Position numbers and translations under genes: made by a program
Assembly: GCA_033439295.1 (NCBI GenBank)
Contig: JAVTLE010000016.1
Location: 1,116,001-1,180,000 of the forward strand
Length of the DNA: 64,000 nt
Reading direction: 5' to 3'
Source: Deuterostichococcus epilithicus
Taxonomy: Eukaryota > Chlorophyta > Trebouxiophyceae > Prasiolales > Stichococcaceae
Part shown: positions 45,526 to 58,112 of the stretch, in pieces
Layout: each line of letters opens with the position of its first letter
How positions within the stretch are numbered: the first letter of the stretch is position 1
Notes under the pieces: model-generated
Seen by the model: only the letters and a program-made list of their open reading frames with translations
What the model was told of the DNA's origin: nothing
Database searches by the model: none

Positions 45526-45757
45526 CAGCCTCTGTGCCACAGTTTGGGCAGTGCTTGCAACCCGATACCTGAGACTTCTCAAGTTAAAACGAGGGTGCAG
45601 AGCAAGTTCTCAAACACCGATGGCGCTTGCAGTGCTTCTGCAATTGTACGGTGACACCCTCTTGTCGTCCGCTGCCGCCACTGCTCATGCTCGGATATGA
45701 TCCAATGGCACGGCTTCTGATCATCATGAACCGTCGCCTTCCAGAGCTCGAGATCAT

Positions 45758-46898
45758 TCACTTCAGCAGCGACTTGGTCAGCTGCTCCCTGGCGCTCGCA
45801 AATGCTTGCGACAGCGTCTGCGCAGGAGTGGGAATCAAAGGCTCAGCATCGTTCTTCCCTCAGGGAGCATCCCTGTGTGAGCATGCAGCAGCAGCGACAC
45901 CCAGGCGAAACAATCGACCACAGCAAAGGTGCGCACCTGCTCTGTGAGCGGGATGTCCGCATCTGCCCCCCGCATGGCCACCCGCCCCGCGATCGTCGCC
46001 GGGTCCGTCTCCAGGATCACCCTGCGACTCGATCGCAGCGGTCTTACTGATCAGCTGTTTGGATCAGGATTGCATATCCCGAAGATGCCGGCGGTATCCG
46101 GTTACTTGGCACTCAACATACCACTTCAAACGCAAGCCCGACGCACCCCTTGTCGACTGTCTCGTCCATGGCAAGCAGCACAAGGTCCAGGTTCTCAAGC
46201 ACGGTCTTCTTCTCAACAGCGCCCCTGCGGTTAGAACGACCCTTGAAGTCAACCTTCTTGCCTCATCCTGGTTGAAGGCACGATAGAGAAATAGAAGACA
46301 AGCAGATATAGTTTCAAGGGCAGTCACGACGCAGGCGCAAGTCGCATGACACCAATCGCGGTGTCGCCGCACCTGAGCAGCAGCGAGATGGACTCGTAAA
46401 ATGCCTGCAGCACTGTGTACAGGATGAGCTCATTCTCGTCCTGTGACCCGGTGACGAAGAACATGAGGTCGCCAAAGAATTTGTAGACAACGATGACGTC
46501 GTCGAACATGGTGATCTCCGCTGCGGGCGCAAGAAACAGGACCCAGTCAGCGGGAGCGCACTCGTCTATGCTCAAAGCGCGACGGTGACATAGTGAGCAC
46601 GCCATGATCAGCAGTGTACACGGCTCACCTTCGCCTCGGGCGTTCGTTCTGCTGGTCTTTGCGAAGACAGACTTCTCGTAGTTTGCCTGCGCTGTGACTG
46701 TGGACCTGCGGAACGCACAACTCGCGCTCAGCGTCGCCTCGACCGCGCAGCTGCAGCCTGGCTCAAGAGCTTTCATCGCTGTGCAAGAGCTCACCATTCC
46801 GGCGAGTAATACTGCACCGCTATCCGCTTGCCCTCCGAGTCCAGCAGCAGCATGTTGCCAATCACAGGTGTCGTGGGATCAACCTGCGACCGCACCAT
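45758..46898 (-). CDS. COPZ: Coatomer subunit zeta (zeta-COP)
   Basis: Small subunit of the COPI coat that forms retrograde Golgi-to-ER vesicles. Six exons close in phase (46795-46898, 46629-46705, 46373-46520, 46147-46224, 45937-46021, 45758-45817), giving 183 residues, the usual length. Landmarks: [110 protein letters not shown], and the C-terminal [18 protein letters not shown]. The start ATG (46896-46898) gives the natural N-terminus [14 protein letters not shown]. The gene lies head to head with the proteasome beta2 gene, 543 bases between start codons. Confidence 0.95.
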
Positions 46899-47441
46899 CG
46901 TACCAAGGCTGCGACCACAGTCTCGTCAAGCCTCTGCCCGCTTGCTGTCGACACGGTGACACCTGATAGTGCAAATTCTACAAGCAGGCTCCTGTCTTGT
47001 GTCGAGCTGTGAACAAGAGGATCTCGGCAGCTTTCACGTCTCACGACTTGATCAGCGGTGTGAACGGGAGGTAGCAGCTGCAAGATAGCTCAGATGACTA
47101 GCTTTGAAGTGAGGCAGCGACTGAAATGTCAGCTCTGGCTGGGACATCAGCAGAGTTGCTGGTGTTTAGTCGTGTTAGTCCTGGTTAGGCATAGCATGTT
47201 GGGTGTTCGGTGCACTCGCGGGCAGCAAGCATTTGCATTGCCAGCAGCGTCCGTTCCTCAACATTGTCTGTAGCTTACTGATTCACCGCGCTCTGAACTC
47301 TCGCCTCACAGCGGCAGTGGCGAATCGACTCTGGAACGTGCTGTACCTCCCTGATTCTCACACCTTCTGGTCCGCCCGTGCTGCGGTGGCACGCCAGCAA
47401 GCGTTTGTTGCAGCCTAGACAGCAGCCTGTATCTGACCGCA
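46899..47441. promoter_or_regulatory. Shared divergent promoter region, zeta-COP / proteasome beta2
   Basis: The 543 bases between the two start codons must contain both promoters and 5' UTRs, since the genes are transcribed away from each other. No clear TATA box or known operator was found. Both products are constitutive housekeeping proteins, so a bidirectional promoter is plausible. Confidence 0.55.
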
Positions 47442-49845
47442 ATGACAGCTGAGGTCCAGGCACCGGCTGGTGGCTTCAATTTCGAGCTGGCAAAGCGGAA
47501 CTCCTACCTGCAGGCGCGCATGGCACAATTGCGCTTGCGTGTTGTCATAACAGGTCGTTCGCTTGGACCAACATCCGAACAGAACACTGCCAGCCTGTCA
47601 TAACCTGCATGGCTCATCACAGGCAAAGGGCGTCTCACCTCCGGGCTTCTGGAAGACGGGAACGACCATCGCCGGCGTCATTTACAAGGCGAGCTCACGA
47701 TGACAAGCCGACCTCTGCATTCAAAAGCGCCTCCGAAAGGCTCCTTGCTGTGACTCCTCGTCTGAGCTTTCTAGCGAAGTGATTGTTGCCACGCAGGATG
47801 GTGTGGTGCTGGGCGCGGATACGAGGTCCACCGCCGGGACCACCGTTGCAGACAAAAACTGCGAGAAGATACACTACATCGCGCCGAACGTGTACTGCTG
47901 CGGCGCCGGCACAGCGGCAGACACCGAGAATGTCACAGGTCCGCACCGCCCGCCGGTGCAACTGCACGCTGTTCGATAGCACCACCCACAGTATTGCTGA
48001 CATCCTTGCGTCATGCAGTCTCGCTGACGAAGCACTCCGCGTCTGGCTGTGTGCAGGCATGATCTCGTCGCAGCTGCAGCTGCACCGCTATGCACTTGGC
48101 CGGCAGACACGCGTCGTCACGGCCATGACGCTGCTCAAGTCGCACCTGTTCCAGTGCGTTTTTTTGGGGTCGTTGCCGCTGCGCCCTCCATGCAATGCGC
48201 CTGCACACATCTCACCTCGCAGAAAACACGTATCAAGTGTGCAGTGTCCTGATGCCTGACGCGCCGCCGTCGCCTTGCTGTCTCCTGGCCCTGCTATGAG
48301 GTGGCATGGGCACGGCGTATGGACTTACTATCCTCTGGTCTCCTGAGGCCACCCAGCACCATCCGTTGGGCAGGGTTCGAGTTCCACCTGTCGAAGACAT
48401 CAGGGGCATGCAAGCATGGCGCTGGTGCTGGGCGGCGTGGCCCTTCAACACAAATTTCATTGAGTTGTGTGTCATACTTGAGACTTTCAAACCCTCCTCT
48501 GCCGCAGATACCAGGGGCACGTGAGCGCGGCGCTTGTGCTGGGCGGGGTCGACGTCAATGGCCCGCACCTGTTCACTGTGTACCCGCACGGCTCCACGGA
48601 TGCGCTGCCGTATGCGACCATGGGCTCGGGCTCCCTCAACGCCATGGCCGTCTTCGAGAACGAGTTTCGGTGAGCCTCTTGCTCACAGAGGTCGCCTGCG
48701 GCGACGCTGCATGGCTGCCCGGGGTACCACCAGGGGCCCAGCCGCATGCCTGCATACAGCAGAGTGCATCCACTCTACTACAGAGTGGCCTCGGACTTGG
48801 CCCGAGTGAGATGCGGGGCCTACGCCGCCGCAGCTCGTGGTGTAGGGTCCTCGGCAGCCTGCTGCAGCGCATTGCTTGCTGCCACGCTGCCAGAAGGCCA
48901 GCCATACGTCTGCTGTGTCGGCTGCAATGACAACATGAGGGAGGAGGCCACGGCGGCACCCCCGGTGCTGGCCCGATGAACCCCTGCCTGACCCCGAGAA
49001 AGCGCCACGCTTGCACAGGATGTGGCTCATTGCTCCGCAGGGACGACATGAGCGAGGACGAGGCGGTGGCGCTGGTGGCGAAAGCCATTCGCTCGGGCAT
49101 CTTCAATGACCTGGGCTCCGGATCCAACGTTGATGTGTGCGTCATCCGCAAGGGCGGTGACGTCGACTACCGCCGCAACATGGAGTACCTGCAGGTAACA
49201 CAACCGAGGTTTCTATCCTTTTCAGAAAGCTGTGTAAGTTATTCGCGATGGCGGGGATGTTGACTGCTGTCGCAAGGTGGAATTCCTGCCCGGGTATACA
49301 TTTTCAAGGTCGGGTCTTCCAGGGTGATCTCACCCGGTGAGGAAAGCATGTGGAACGGATGAGATGCAAGTGGTTGCCGGGCGGACCACCGCCCACACGG
49401 GGCGCAGTGCACACAGGGTGCAGCAGGTGCAATTGTGTGGCTGTCTCAGAGCCAGAGGCAGTCTCAAGACGAGATCAGACTGGCCTGACCGTGATCATGT
49501 GTTTCTGCAGGGCAAGACATACCAGCGGGAAAAGCCGATTGTCTTTGCGCCTGGCACCGCCCGTGAGTCCACCCTCTCCCCCCAGTAATATTCATCATTT
49601 ACTGCCAGTAATCACCCACAAGACGGCCGCTGGTTCTGTCTTGATATCACCAGCATTATCTGCTTGATGCTGGAGAGTTGCGTCCATCAGGGTCGCGTGC
49701 CGTGCCTGTTGAAGGATGTGGTTGATAAGTTTGCGTAAATGCCATTGCAGCGGTGCTGGGGGAGAAGGCACACAAAGTGGTCACCCTGGATGCGGTGAGC
49801 ATCATCGCGGGAGAGCCGGGAGACGCTATGGATGTCTCCGCATAG
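47442..49845 (+). CDS. PBB: 20S proteasome subunit beta type-7 (beta2, PBB)
   Basis: Catalytic beta2 subunit, trypsin-like site of the 20S proteasome. Eight exons close in phase (47442-47513, 47623-47688, 47797-47938, 48057-48153, 48508-48669, 49041-49194, 49511-49562, 49751-49845), giving 279 residues. The propeptide ends at Gly37; Thr38 in KTG/TTIAG is the mature nucleophile Thr1. Asp17 (GADTR) and Lys33 (NCEK) of the mature chain are present. Other marks: [54 protein letters not shown] and [18 protein letters not shown]. Introns 1 and 2 begin with GC rather than GT (CAG/gcgcgc and AAG/gcgagc); with these sites the propeptide junction and the IYKDG join match the family without gain or loss of residues. 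The C-terminus is somewhat Ala/Asp rich. Confidence 0.95.
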
Positions 49846-50521
49846 GCGGAGCCGGCTGTGGAATGGATCAGAAGAGCATGCATGAAAGATCCCAGCTGCA
49901 GCATTGAACCGGGAAGGGCGAGGGTGGTAGTGAGCAAGGGAATTGAAAGGTTGATTGCGGAAAAAACCCTCACCCTCGTTACAAACCTCGGAACTGACAC
50001 TCACTTCGAGACAGCGCTGCAACAAGCTCTCGGCCCAAATTGAAGCCACGACCAAGCAACATCGCGGAGAAAACAACACATTTCAGGCCCAGAGAGCGAC
50101 CCATCAGGGGGACATGCACACGCTGTTGCGTCTGCAGACTGCACCCAACATGTGGCCAACTCCATGGTAACTATCACACCGTGGAGAGCAGCAAGCAGAT
50201 GCTAGCAGAGCGGCAACATGCAGTTGCGCACGCCAACAAAGGAAAACACCGCGCCTGAGTATCAAAGTAATTCGATCCTCCCAGGACGTTCAAAAGGTAT
50301 AGGTATGCACACGGGCGAGAAGATACAACAAGTAAGCAGCCTGATAGTGCTGCTGTCGTCCCTTCAGCATCACTTCATCTGCACTTTGTAGGCGGAGCGG
50401 TGACAGGCCCTGCCAAGGCGTCCTGCCTCACCCCAGCGACACTGTCCGCCGGCAGGTGCCCAGCGGCCCGCTGCTGTGCCGCGCGAGCGCGGGCCGTCGC
50501 AAAACTGGGCTGCCGCGCTGC
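49846..50521. other. Convergent intergenic region
   Basis: 3' flanks of the proteasome gene (plus) and the ammonium transporter gene (minus). Lower GC than the exons. No gene or clear repeat was seen. Confidence 0.45.
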
Positions 50522-53500
50522 TCACACAACGGCGGCCTCCGTGTGGGCGGGCTTACCGTTGCCGACACCCTTGCCGCCGCCCATACCCATGCCGCCGCCG
50601 CCCATGCCAGCCTTGAGGGCCTCCACCTCCGCCCGCAGCTCCGCGACGTCGCCCTTCGAGTACCTGCGAGCAGGTCCCGGCACAGTTTACGACCGGTTTG
50701 AGGGCTGAGGAGTTGGGCGCGCAGTGAGGGCTTCCATTCTTCTCCTCCCTTGGCTGCGTGCTCTACTGCTGGCGTACCTGCTGTGGGGAGCACGGCCAAG
50801 GATGGCGTTCCCTCCATGAAGCCCAGGCTCCTTTGGACTTCAGGACCGACGGCACTGCAGAGTCGTGCGCTCAGCAGGGGCGGCCAGGGAGGCAGGTGAG
50901 GTTGCGCACTCGAAGTGGCTCTCGCCGACGGTGTCGCCGTAGGCGCTGCCGCCGTGGTAGGAGTGGTCGAGGCCCTCCTCCTCGTCCTTGGGGTCCACCC
51001 GGAACATGCCGCACACCTTGAGCAGGCCGAAGAACAGGCCCATGTTCACCGCCGTCCAGCCTGCAGACGGACGACACAGCTCAGGCAGCTCAGTTGCAGC
51101 GGTCTGCGACGAGCGCACGGTGTCAGCAGGGCGCAGCCGGTCCCGCGCGGTGGCATGTCAGTGCCACGCAGCAGAGCAGACGGGGGCGGGCGGAACGGAC
51201 GCAGCCTACGCGCGTGATGGACGCCGTAGGCACTTGCATGCAGTGCCGATGTGTGCACCGGTGGACTCCCCATGTAGAGCACCGACGACTCAAAAGCTGC
51301 CCACCTGCGATGAAGCAGACGTCGACGAGCTGCGCGCCCAGCAAGTTGCCGTTGCCGCCCTTCATGAAGCAGCCGTAGTAGATCCGGTCGCCGCCGTTGT
51401 CTGTCCGTGTGCCGTAGGCGCTCTGCAGCAGAGGAACAAGAAGGCTCGAGTCTGCATCCATGTGAAGCCTGTTGACAAGCTGCAGCGGTGCCGCAATTTG
51501 CCTTGGGAGGCAGTGCTCGGCAGCAGCCAGGGGTTGTCTGCAGCAGCCTGGGGTACACAGTGAAAAGACGCAATGGCACCCTCCCTTGATTGCAGTACGA
51601 AAGCCAGAGGCACGCACCGCAATGAGGGACTGGGCGGCGAACAGGCCCGGCGCAATGAGCCCCCAGGTGCCGTTCCAGGCGTGCACCGCGATGGCGTCCA
51701 GAGGGTCGTCCAGGTGCAGCATGATGCTCACCTGCGCATTGGGACCACACGGTCAGACGAACAAGAGAGTTCAGCTTCAAAGTGATTTGCGGCGATGACG
51801 GCACGGACTCGTGTCAGGGTCTCTCGTGAAGGCGGGGCAGCGGCGGGAGGATGAGGCGGAGCCGGGTATAGGGTTTGGGGAGCTGCCGCGGCAGCGTGCA
51901 CGAGCGCAGGATGACTAGCTGGCCAGGATGGCCGGACTTCGAAAACAGGTGCACGATGGGACGGGCGGCAGGATCAACAGCGTGGCGGGGGCCTAGCGGA
52001 AGACGAGAACAACAAGGCAAACGCGGCAAGAGGAGAAACAGGGCGACAAAACGCACTGTGGAGCCCAGGTTGTAGACGAAACCGGCAACGATGCCGATGA
52101 TGATGGCGGCCCAGGGGTACACAGTGGAGCAGGCGGAGGTGATGGCGACCAGGCCCGCCAGCACGCTGTTGCCGAAGGTCATCAGGTCGTAGTTGCGGTG
52201 GCCTGCGGCGTGAAAGAAGGGCGAGCGGATATCAGGCTTTAAGTTCTCCTCTCAAGAGTGTCAGCGCCAGCGGCCAATCTGCAAGCAGCAGGTCTCTGCA
52301 AGTACGAGTTTCCCGCCGGGCGCTTTCCGGAGGCGTGCTGCGTCTGCCAACTCCAGCAAACCTGTCGTTGCAAGGACGGCTCAGCGGACGCACCGTGCTT
52401 GATCTTGGTGATGATGGCCTTCACGAAGAGACCGGTGAGGCCAGAGGCGCAGGGCGCGAGCGTGGTGTTGACGGCGGCCAGCTGGGTGGGCAGTGAGAAG
52501 CCGGCGGGCAGGATGGCGGTGGAGGACCCCGGGTTGAACCCGTACCAGCCGAACCACAGGATCATGACGCCAAGGAGGAAGAGGCTGTAGTTGTGCGCGG
52601 CGTACTCAACAGCCTGCGGCAGCAGGGCTCACAGGTGGGTGCAGCCCGGCACAGGGAGAGGCGGCAAAACGTGTGCGAAACACTTTTCAGGCCCGGCTTG
52701 CAGTGCGCTGGGTGCAGGCGACATCAGCTTTCGCAGGAGATGCTGATAGGAACGCCCAATGGTGTTGGGGGCAAGGCACTAAAGCAAACCAACGTACCGT
52801 GCCGTCGGCGCGGAAGCGACCGATGCGGGGCCCAAGGATGGCGCAGCCGACGGCGGCAGCGATGCCGCCAGTCATGTGCACAACACCGGAGCCGGCATAG
52901 TCAATGGCGCCAGTCCCAAAGAGCAGGTGGCCAGAGTTCCTGCAGTGGGGCAGGCAAGGCGAGTTTGTCAGCCGTGGTGGATAGAGGGCCTGGTGCACTG
53001 CACTTTGAGCGCCGTGGCGCATCTTAAGGAGATTGCTGAGTGTCAATTCAGAAACACGTGTCCACATGCATGCAGAACGCCACCTTCCGTCCGGACACCG
53101 TCTCAACCTCTGGTCGCGCTGCGTTGGGATTTCTTGCAGCGAAGGAGAGGAGGCACAGCAGCGGAAGCGCACCGGAAGGCGCCGATGTAGGAGGAGGTGG
53201 ACCAGGAAGCGTGCACGATGACAGGGTACACCCAGGCAGCCATGAAGAAGGAGTAGAAGATGTAGGACTCGAACTTGGCGCGCTCCGCGATGGCGCCTGA
53301 CACGATGGTGCAGGCGGTGGCCGCGAACTGTGGCGAGGTGATGCGTGCAGCGTCAGATCGCAACGCAGCAGAGTCCAAAGGAGTGCAATGGCTGCATGAT
53401 TGGGCATGCAGTTGCAGTGCAAGCCTGGAGAGGAAGAGTGGCAGGCGCACATGGCTGGCAGGAGTGGCACTAGACAATTTGAATAGGAGATGGATCACAA

Positions 53501-54513
53501 GAGATGTTGGCAGGCGCTCACGGTCCACTGGAAGAAGAAGAGGTAGTACGAGTTCATAGGGAAGTTGTTGCCGAGCGCAAAGTAGCGTGTGCCGACAAAG
53601 GCGTTGTTGACCGACACCGCGCCGGTCAGTCCCGCATTTGCGCCAAAGGTCTGCTGGTCCAGCGAGGATGCCGGGTCTGTCTTGTCACCAAACGCAAACG
53701 CAAACCTGTTGCGCCGCAGGACAGCCCAGACGTCAGCAGACTGCACATCGAGTGAGTGTCCATTGCGGGGGCTGCATGTCGACGGGGCTTGTGCTGATGG
53801 TCTGCATGCATAGCAGGGAGTTCTTTTCTCTGATTGGTGGTGCGCACCCGAACAGGTACCAGGCGATGCCAGAGGCGCAGGCATCCACCAGGATGAGCAT
53901 GGAAATGTGCTTTGCGAACTTGGCGCGCACGCAGCCGATGGACAGCATGGCGAAGCCGCAGTGCATGAAGAACACGAGGTAGCCTGCGACCGGAAGGCAG
54001 TGGGTTCAGCATGGGGTTGAGACTCTGCAGGAGGCGGGAGGCAGGGGTGCGCTACAGCCTCAGACAAGGGCGGAGGGCAGGGTGTGCAGGCGCAGGGCTC
54101 TGCTGCGCAGGTGTGCATTACCAGGTGGCACAGCGTCAGCTTGGTGCATGCCGCAAGGGGAGGCAAAGGACCAGACCTGAGTTGAGCGTGAAGGCGGCAT
54201 TGATGTCGACGGCGCCAGCTGCAGGCAAGCAAAAGAGGGCAGGTCAGAAACTGTTGCAGGTTCCTGGCTCTGCAAGCTGTCGAGCTTTGCATCATCATGC
54301 GCTGGAATAGCTGCCGGCGGATCCGTGGCTACTCCTCTGCAGAGCATGTGCAGGCCCATGCCGGCATCTGCCGTGGAGGTACTCAGGAATGCATGGGATT
54401 GACAACATGCCTACGTACAGCGACCAGGCCATGCAGGATGGAGACTCACTGATTGCGCCATCGAACACCGTCGGCAGGGCGGCCAGGTCGGCCACTGTGC
54501 CCGGAGTCGACAT
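50522..54513 (-). CDS. AMT1: Ammonium transporter, AMT1 type
   Basis: Plasma-membrane ammonium importer of the AMT/Mep/Rh family, about 500 residues and 11 membrane helices, from about a dozen exons. The start is [20 protein letters not shown] (54513). Landmarks: [40 protein letters not shown], the family signature [13 protein letters not shown] with the first pore histidine, [19 protein letters not shown], and [10 protein letters not shown] with the second pore histidine. The cytosolic C-terminus holds [14 protein letters not shown], where the phosphorylated Thr of plant AMT1 (DLTRHGG) is replaced by Ser, so phospho-control of the trimer may be kept. It ends in a Gly/Met-rich run and TGA 50522-50524. 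Inner exons were recognised by homology; not all boundaries were worked out. Confidence 0.93.
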
Positions 54514-56064
54514 GGTTGCTGCCAGTCAGGAACACCTGCAAGGACAGCCAGACACGGACGATCACAAGACGGTGTGTTGCCAGCCTCTGAAGCATTATCG
54601 AGGCGCGTCTCGTGGTTGCCAGGCCCTCAACTAAATGCGTCGAACAGTCCGCCGCGTCGTGGGTGTCCTGTGGAAGACAGCAATTAACACGAAAAGGAGG
54701 CACGGAGCCGCTGCAGACTCTCTTCCATCGCCGGCCCGGCCGTCGGCAAAATATCAGCATCACTGCAAGCCCTGAACACCACCAGGCGCTGGTCAGAGCC
54801 GTGGCCGCAGGACGTGTGAGCTCGTCGTCGACCACGTCGCAGAGGTACTGACCACCAGCTGGCACCGGGCAGGGCCCTAGATGAGGCAAGGCGAACAAGG
54901 CAGCAGCTAGCGATCCAACAAGCTGCTCGTGACGCAGGATGCATGTGCTGGATGCACATGAGCCCCACGGGGCCTCCATGTTCACAAATCTCAAGGCGCC
55001 GGCATGGCGCACGTGGGTCCCCCTGAAAGCCATGGCCTTGGGCGGTGTGCCGCGCCTCGCAGAGCGATCGGACGAGCCCAACGCACTCCAATGCACTTCA
55101 GACAGTGTCAAGAGAAGATAAGATTGGACAGCCGGACAAAAGACGTCCTGGCGGCCGTTCGAGTCAGGCGCGATCGCCGATACGAACAGCATGTCAGCGG
55201 CCTGGCATCGAGGCAGGAGTACACTCACAGCAGCAGCGGGTCAGAGGCAATGCACGGATGCAGCCTCCGCAGCCTGGGAGTAGGCGGCTGGGAAGGTCGA
55301 GGGCCGGGCAGGTAGTGTGCACGGCAGTGGACGACTTTAAGCGTGTCAGGGGCGCCCGACAGTTGAGGAGGAGTATGATACTTCGACAATGGACTATCGG
55401 CCGTCTCATAGACTGTTCTGGAGCCTTCTGAGGCTGGGAGCAGTGACCAGCTGGCAAGCAGGTTATCTGAGCGTCAGTCAAGGGGTTACCTCTGGTGGGG
55501 CTGCCCGTGTGGTGGCACGGTCCCGCCGGCCGCTCTACTAGCCGCCTACGTTGCCGCACGATACGCGTTGCCGCGGGTGATGGACTCGAGGTGGTGGCCT
55601 CCTTTATGAGCCTGCAGCAACTTTAGGGCAACAGACGGGTAGACTCTAAGCTCAGTCTCAGGGACCGAGCACCACTGATCAACCGATGACGTCAGCAAGG
55701 GTTTATTCACCTGTGTCCAAGGGGAATGAGAAGACAGTTGTGGATTGTGGTCTGGCTCCCTGATATAAGCTCACAACGCTTCTGGCTGTCCAGGCCTCAG
55801 CCCTGTATAACCGGCACACATCTCAGGCTCTATAGCTTGCCTGTAGAGGCTCTTGACCGGGTGCCGGGCCTGACGGAGGCACGTCTGAGTGCCTTCTTAC
55901 GCGAGACCTGACACCAGGGTCAGGGGCTACAGGCCACCCCTGTCTACATCAGGCGACCTGCTGGCAGCCCGACCGCACCTGCAGCATCAACTGACAGCCC
56001 AACGCGATTCAGGCGGGCTCTGGAGGGTCAAGGGCCCCTTGGCTTCCCAGCTCCTGCTGGTGCC
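54514..56064. other. Large divergent intergenic region
   Basis: 1.55 kb between the ammonium transporter (minus) and the RING gene (plus). An open frame of 61 codons (55726-55911) has no recognisable motif. A short inverted repeat, CCTGAC with GTCAGG (55907-55924), lies just after it. Sequence from about 55440 to 55960 has a different texture from the flanks and could be repeat-derived, but no terminal repeats or target duplication were found. Confidence 0.4.
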
Positions 56065-58112
56065 ATGGAGGGCTCACCAGCATGCGCCAGCGCAGCCGTC
56101 AGCAGCCAGGACGGGCTCTCGCCGGCCCTGCTTGCCACACTGGACCTGTGTGAACCACCACCTCAGGTACGGTGGCTGTCGTGCGCTGCTGCAGCGGCGG
56201 ATGTCAGTGTGACAACCTGCAGGCCGTGCGGACAGGTGCACGGCCCTCACTTTTGCCTCAGCTGCCCCATACAGCCGACACATTCGCGAGAGGTGGTTCT
56301 GTTGCAGGCTGCTGGGAGGGCGACGGCCTCCGCTGGCGCTCCATATGCAATTGCGGCTGAAGACACTGGGTCAGCGTCCACGGATGAGATGACCTGCAGC
56401 ATCTGCCTCCAGCACACGGAGCTGGAGGAGATCGCCGGCGTCAAAGGTTGCGACCACACCTACTGCGGTGAGCTGCCGCAGCCCCTGGCGCTTTCTCAGC
56501 CCGCACGTCTGCTACCACTAGCTGGTCAACTGGCTCGACCCTGGCAACCTTGACCTGAGTCGAGGTTCTAGCCCCAAAGCCTTTGCTGATCGCTCCATTG
56601 ACGGCGCGCCCCCTGCTGCTGTGCCGCAGTCAAGTGCATCCTGCGCTGGGCGGCGCACCGGAACACGCCGACCTGCCCGCAGTGCAAGGCGCCATTTGAC
56701 TATCTGCTGACCTACTACCGTCTGGATGGCGCGCTCAACGACTTCCCCTGCGAGGAGAGCGTGTGTCTGCTGAAGCGCGCGCGCTTCTTCACGGACTACA
56801 TGCAGGTAGCGCCCTGTCTGAGAACTCAAATCTGAATTTCAAATTCTCGTCGCTATTTCCCGCCCCACTCCCGGCCCACACCTGCTGTAGATTGCAATGA
56901 CACAGAAAGAGGGGGAGGGGAGGGAGGGCTCCTGTGACTGCCTTTTTCAATTCAATATCAAATTACATCCACCTGGTCATCCCCTTCTCTCATGCAGACT
57001 GTGGAGCAGGGCCGGTGTAAGCTGTCGGCGGATGATGGCAGCACTGAGTGGCGCGACTATGACCCGTCCTATGATCGCTTCTACCAGGTATCTACGTATA
57101 TGCAGTACGGCAGAGTGTTTTCGACTGAGCTTGTGAGTGCCTCTGGGCTTCCCTGTCACCTGCGCCATCACCCGGCGGCAGCAGCCGTGTGCCGGTGCAT
57201 GAAGGACAGCGCTGCGTGGCTGCCTCTCAGTTGCTGCACAGCCACCTTTTAAACTCATGCAACCGAGTAACTCATGCAACCGAGTCCTGACACTAGGACC
57301 GGCGCCTTGCTGCGCAGGAGTATGATGACGATGAGGCGATCGAAGACTACTACATGAGCGCGGCCGCCGGGCGCGCCCGCATCGTGCTCGGCAACCGGCG
57401 CTTTGGCGAGAACGGCTTTGTGTCGTCTGGGCGGTCGTACGCTCGGCCAGTTCGAACTCCGAATGGCCAGGTTCGTGCCTGTGTAGCGCACGAGCTGCAT
57501 GTGGGGCTGCAGCAGCGTTTGTCACTCGCCACTGCGATCCAGCCATCTCGTTCTGCACCCTGCACTGACGATATGGTGCTCCGAAGACACGTGCCTCGGG
57601 ACTTGAGGGCCAATCTGGACACCATGCTGACGAGGGCTGCATCATCTGGTCAGAGCAAAAAGAAGGGCGGCGCAGCGGTCCACACCGCGCCGGCGGGCGC
57701 ACCAGCGGGGCCGTCGCCAAAGCCGCTGCCGCCTGCCTCGAGAGGCGGCCGCTCACGCAAGGGCAAGGGCGGCGCTGCGGCTGCTGGCGCCGGCGCCGCG
57801 GCTGCCGGCGCCGGCCCCGCGGGGCCCTCNCCAGTCGGCGCCGCGGCCAGCAGCGGTGCGGCGGTAGCCGCGCCGCCTGCCGCGTCACGCCGCAGCAGCC
57901 AGCCCATCGCCATGGCTGGCGGACGCAGGCCCGCCGCCGCACAGGCCGCCGCGGACGATGATGACTGTTACGCCTCCAGCCCGTGCAGCCCGTTGGGAAG
58001 CAGTCCTGGCTCGAGCAGCGGCGGCGTGCCGGGCACAGGGCGCCGCGCAAAGCGCAACAATCGCCGGCAGTTTCAGGACTCCATGGCGGCGCTGGCAGGC
58101 AGGGCGGGCTGA
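56065..58112 (+). CDS. RING-type zinc finger protein (putative E3 ubiquitin ligase)
   Basis: Six exons close in phase (56065-56166, 56308-56467, 56630-56805, 56998-57087, 57318-57470, 57654-58112), giving 379 residues. The C3HC4 RING starts at Cys64: CSICLQHTELEEIAGVKGC, DHTYC, VKCILRWAAH, and CPQCKAPF; all eight zinc ligands are present, the second half following an intron. After it come FPCEESVCLLKRARFF, an acidic stretch (EYDDDEAIEDYY) and LGNRRFGENGFVSSGR, which resembles the LGNRRWG block of an uncharacterised plant RING family. The C-terminal 150 residues are low complexity (Ala, Gly, Ser, Arg) with basic patches. The 183-nt last intron is a multiple of three without stops, so a retained form would stay in frame. 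One N is near 57830. Substrates are unknown. Confidence 0.85.

Larger units (their letters stand above)
44921..45757. other. Intergenic region with short duplications
   Basis: Upstream of NAD kinase and downstream of zeta-COP (both minus). It holds copy B of the two-block motif (45314-45360) and a 19-bp direct repeat. No coding gene is supported. Confidence 0.45.

Noticed and set aside
55907-55924. CCTGAC/GTCAGG inverted repeat as a terminator
   Set aside because: Rho-independent terminators are not used by nuclear genes, and the stem is only 6 bp.
55440-55960. Possible solo LTR or other repeat with TATA-like patches
   Set aside because: No matching copy in the window, no TG...CA ends with a flanking duplication, and no coding signal.
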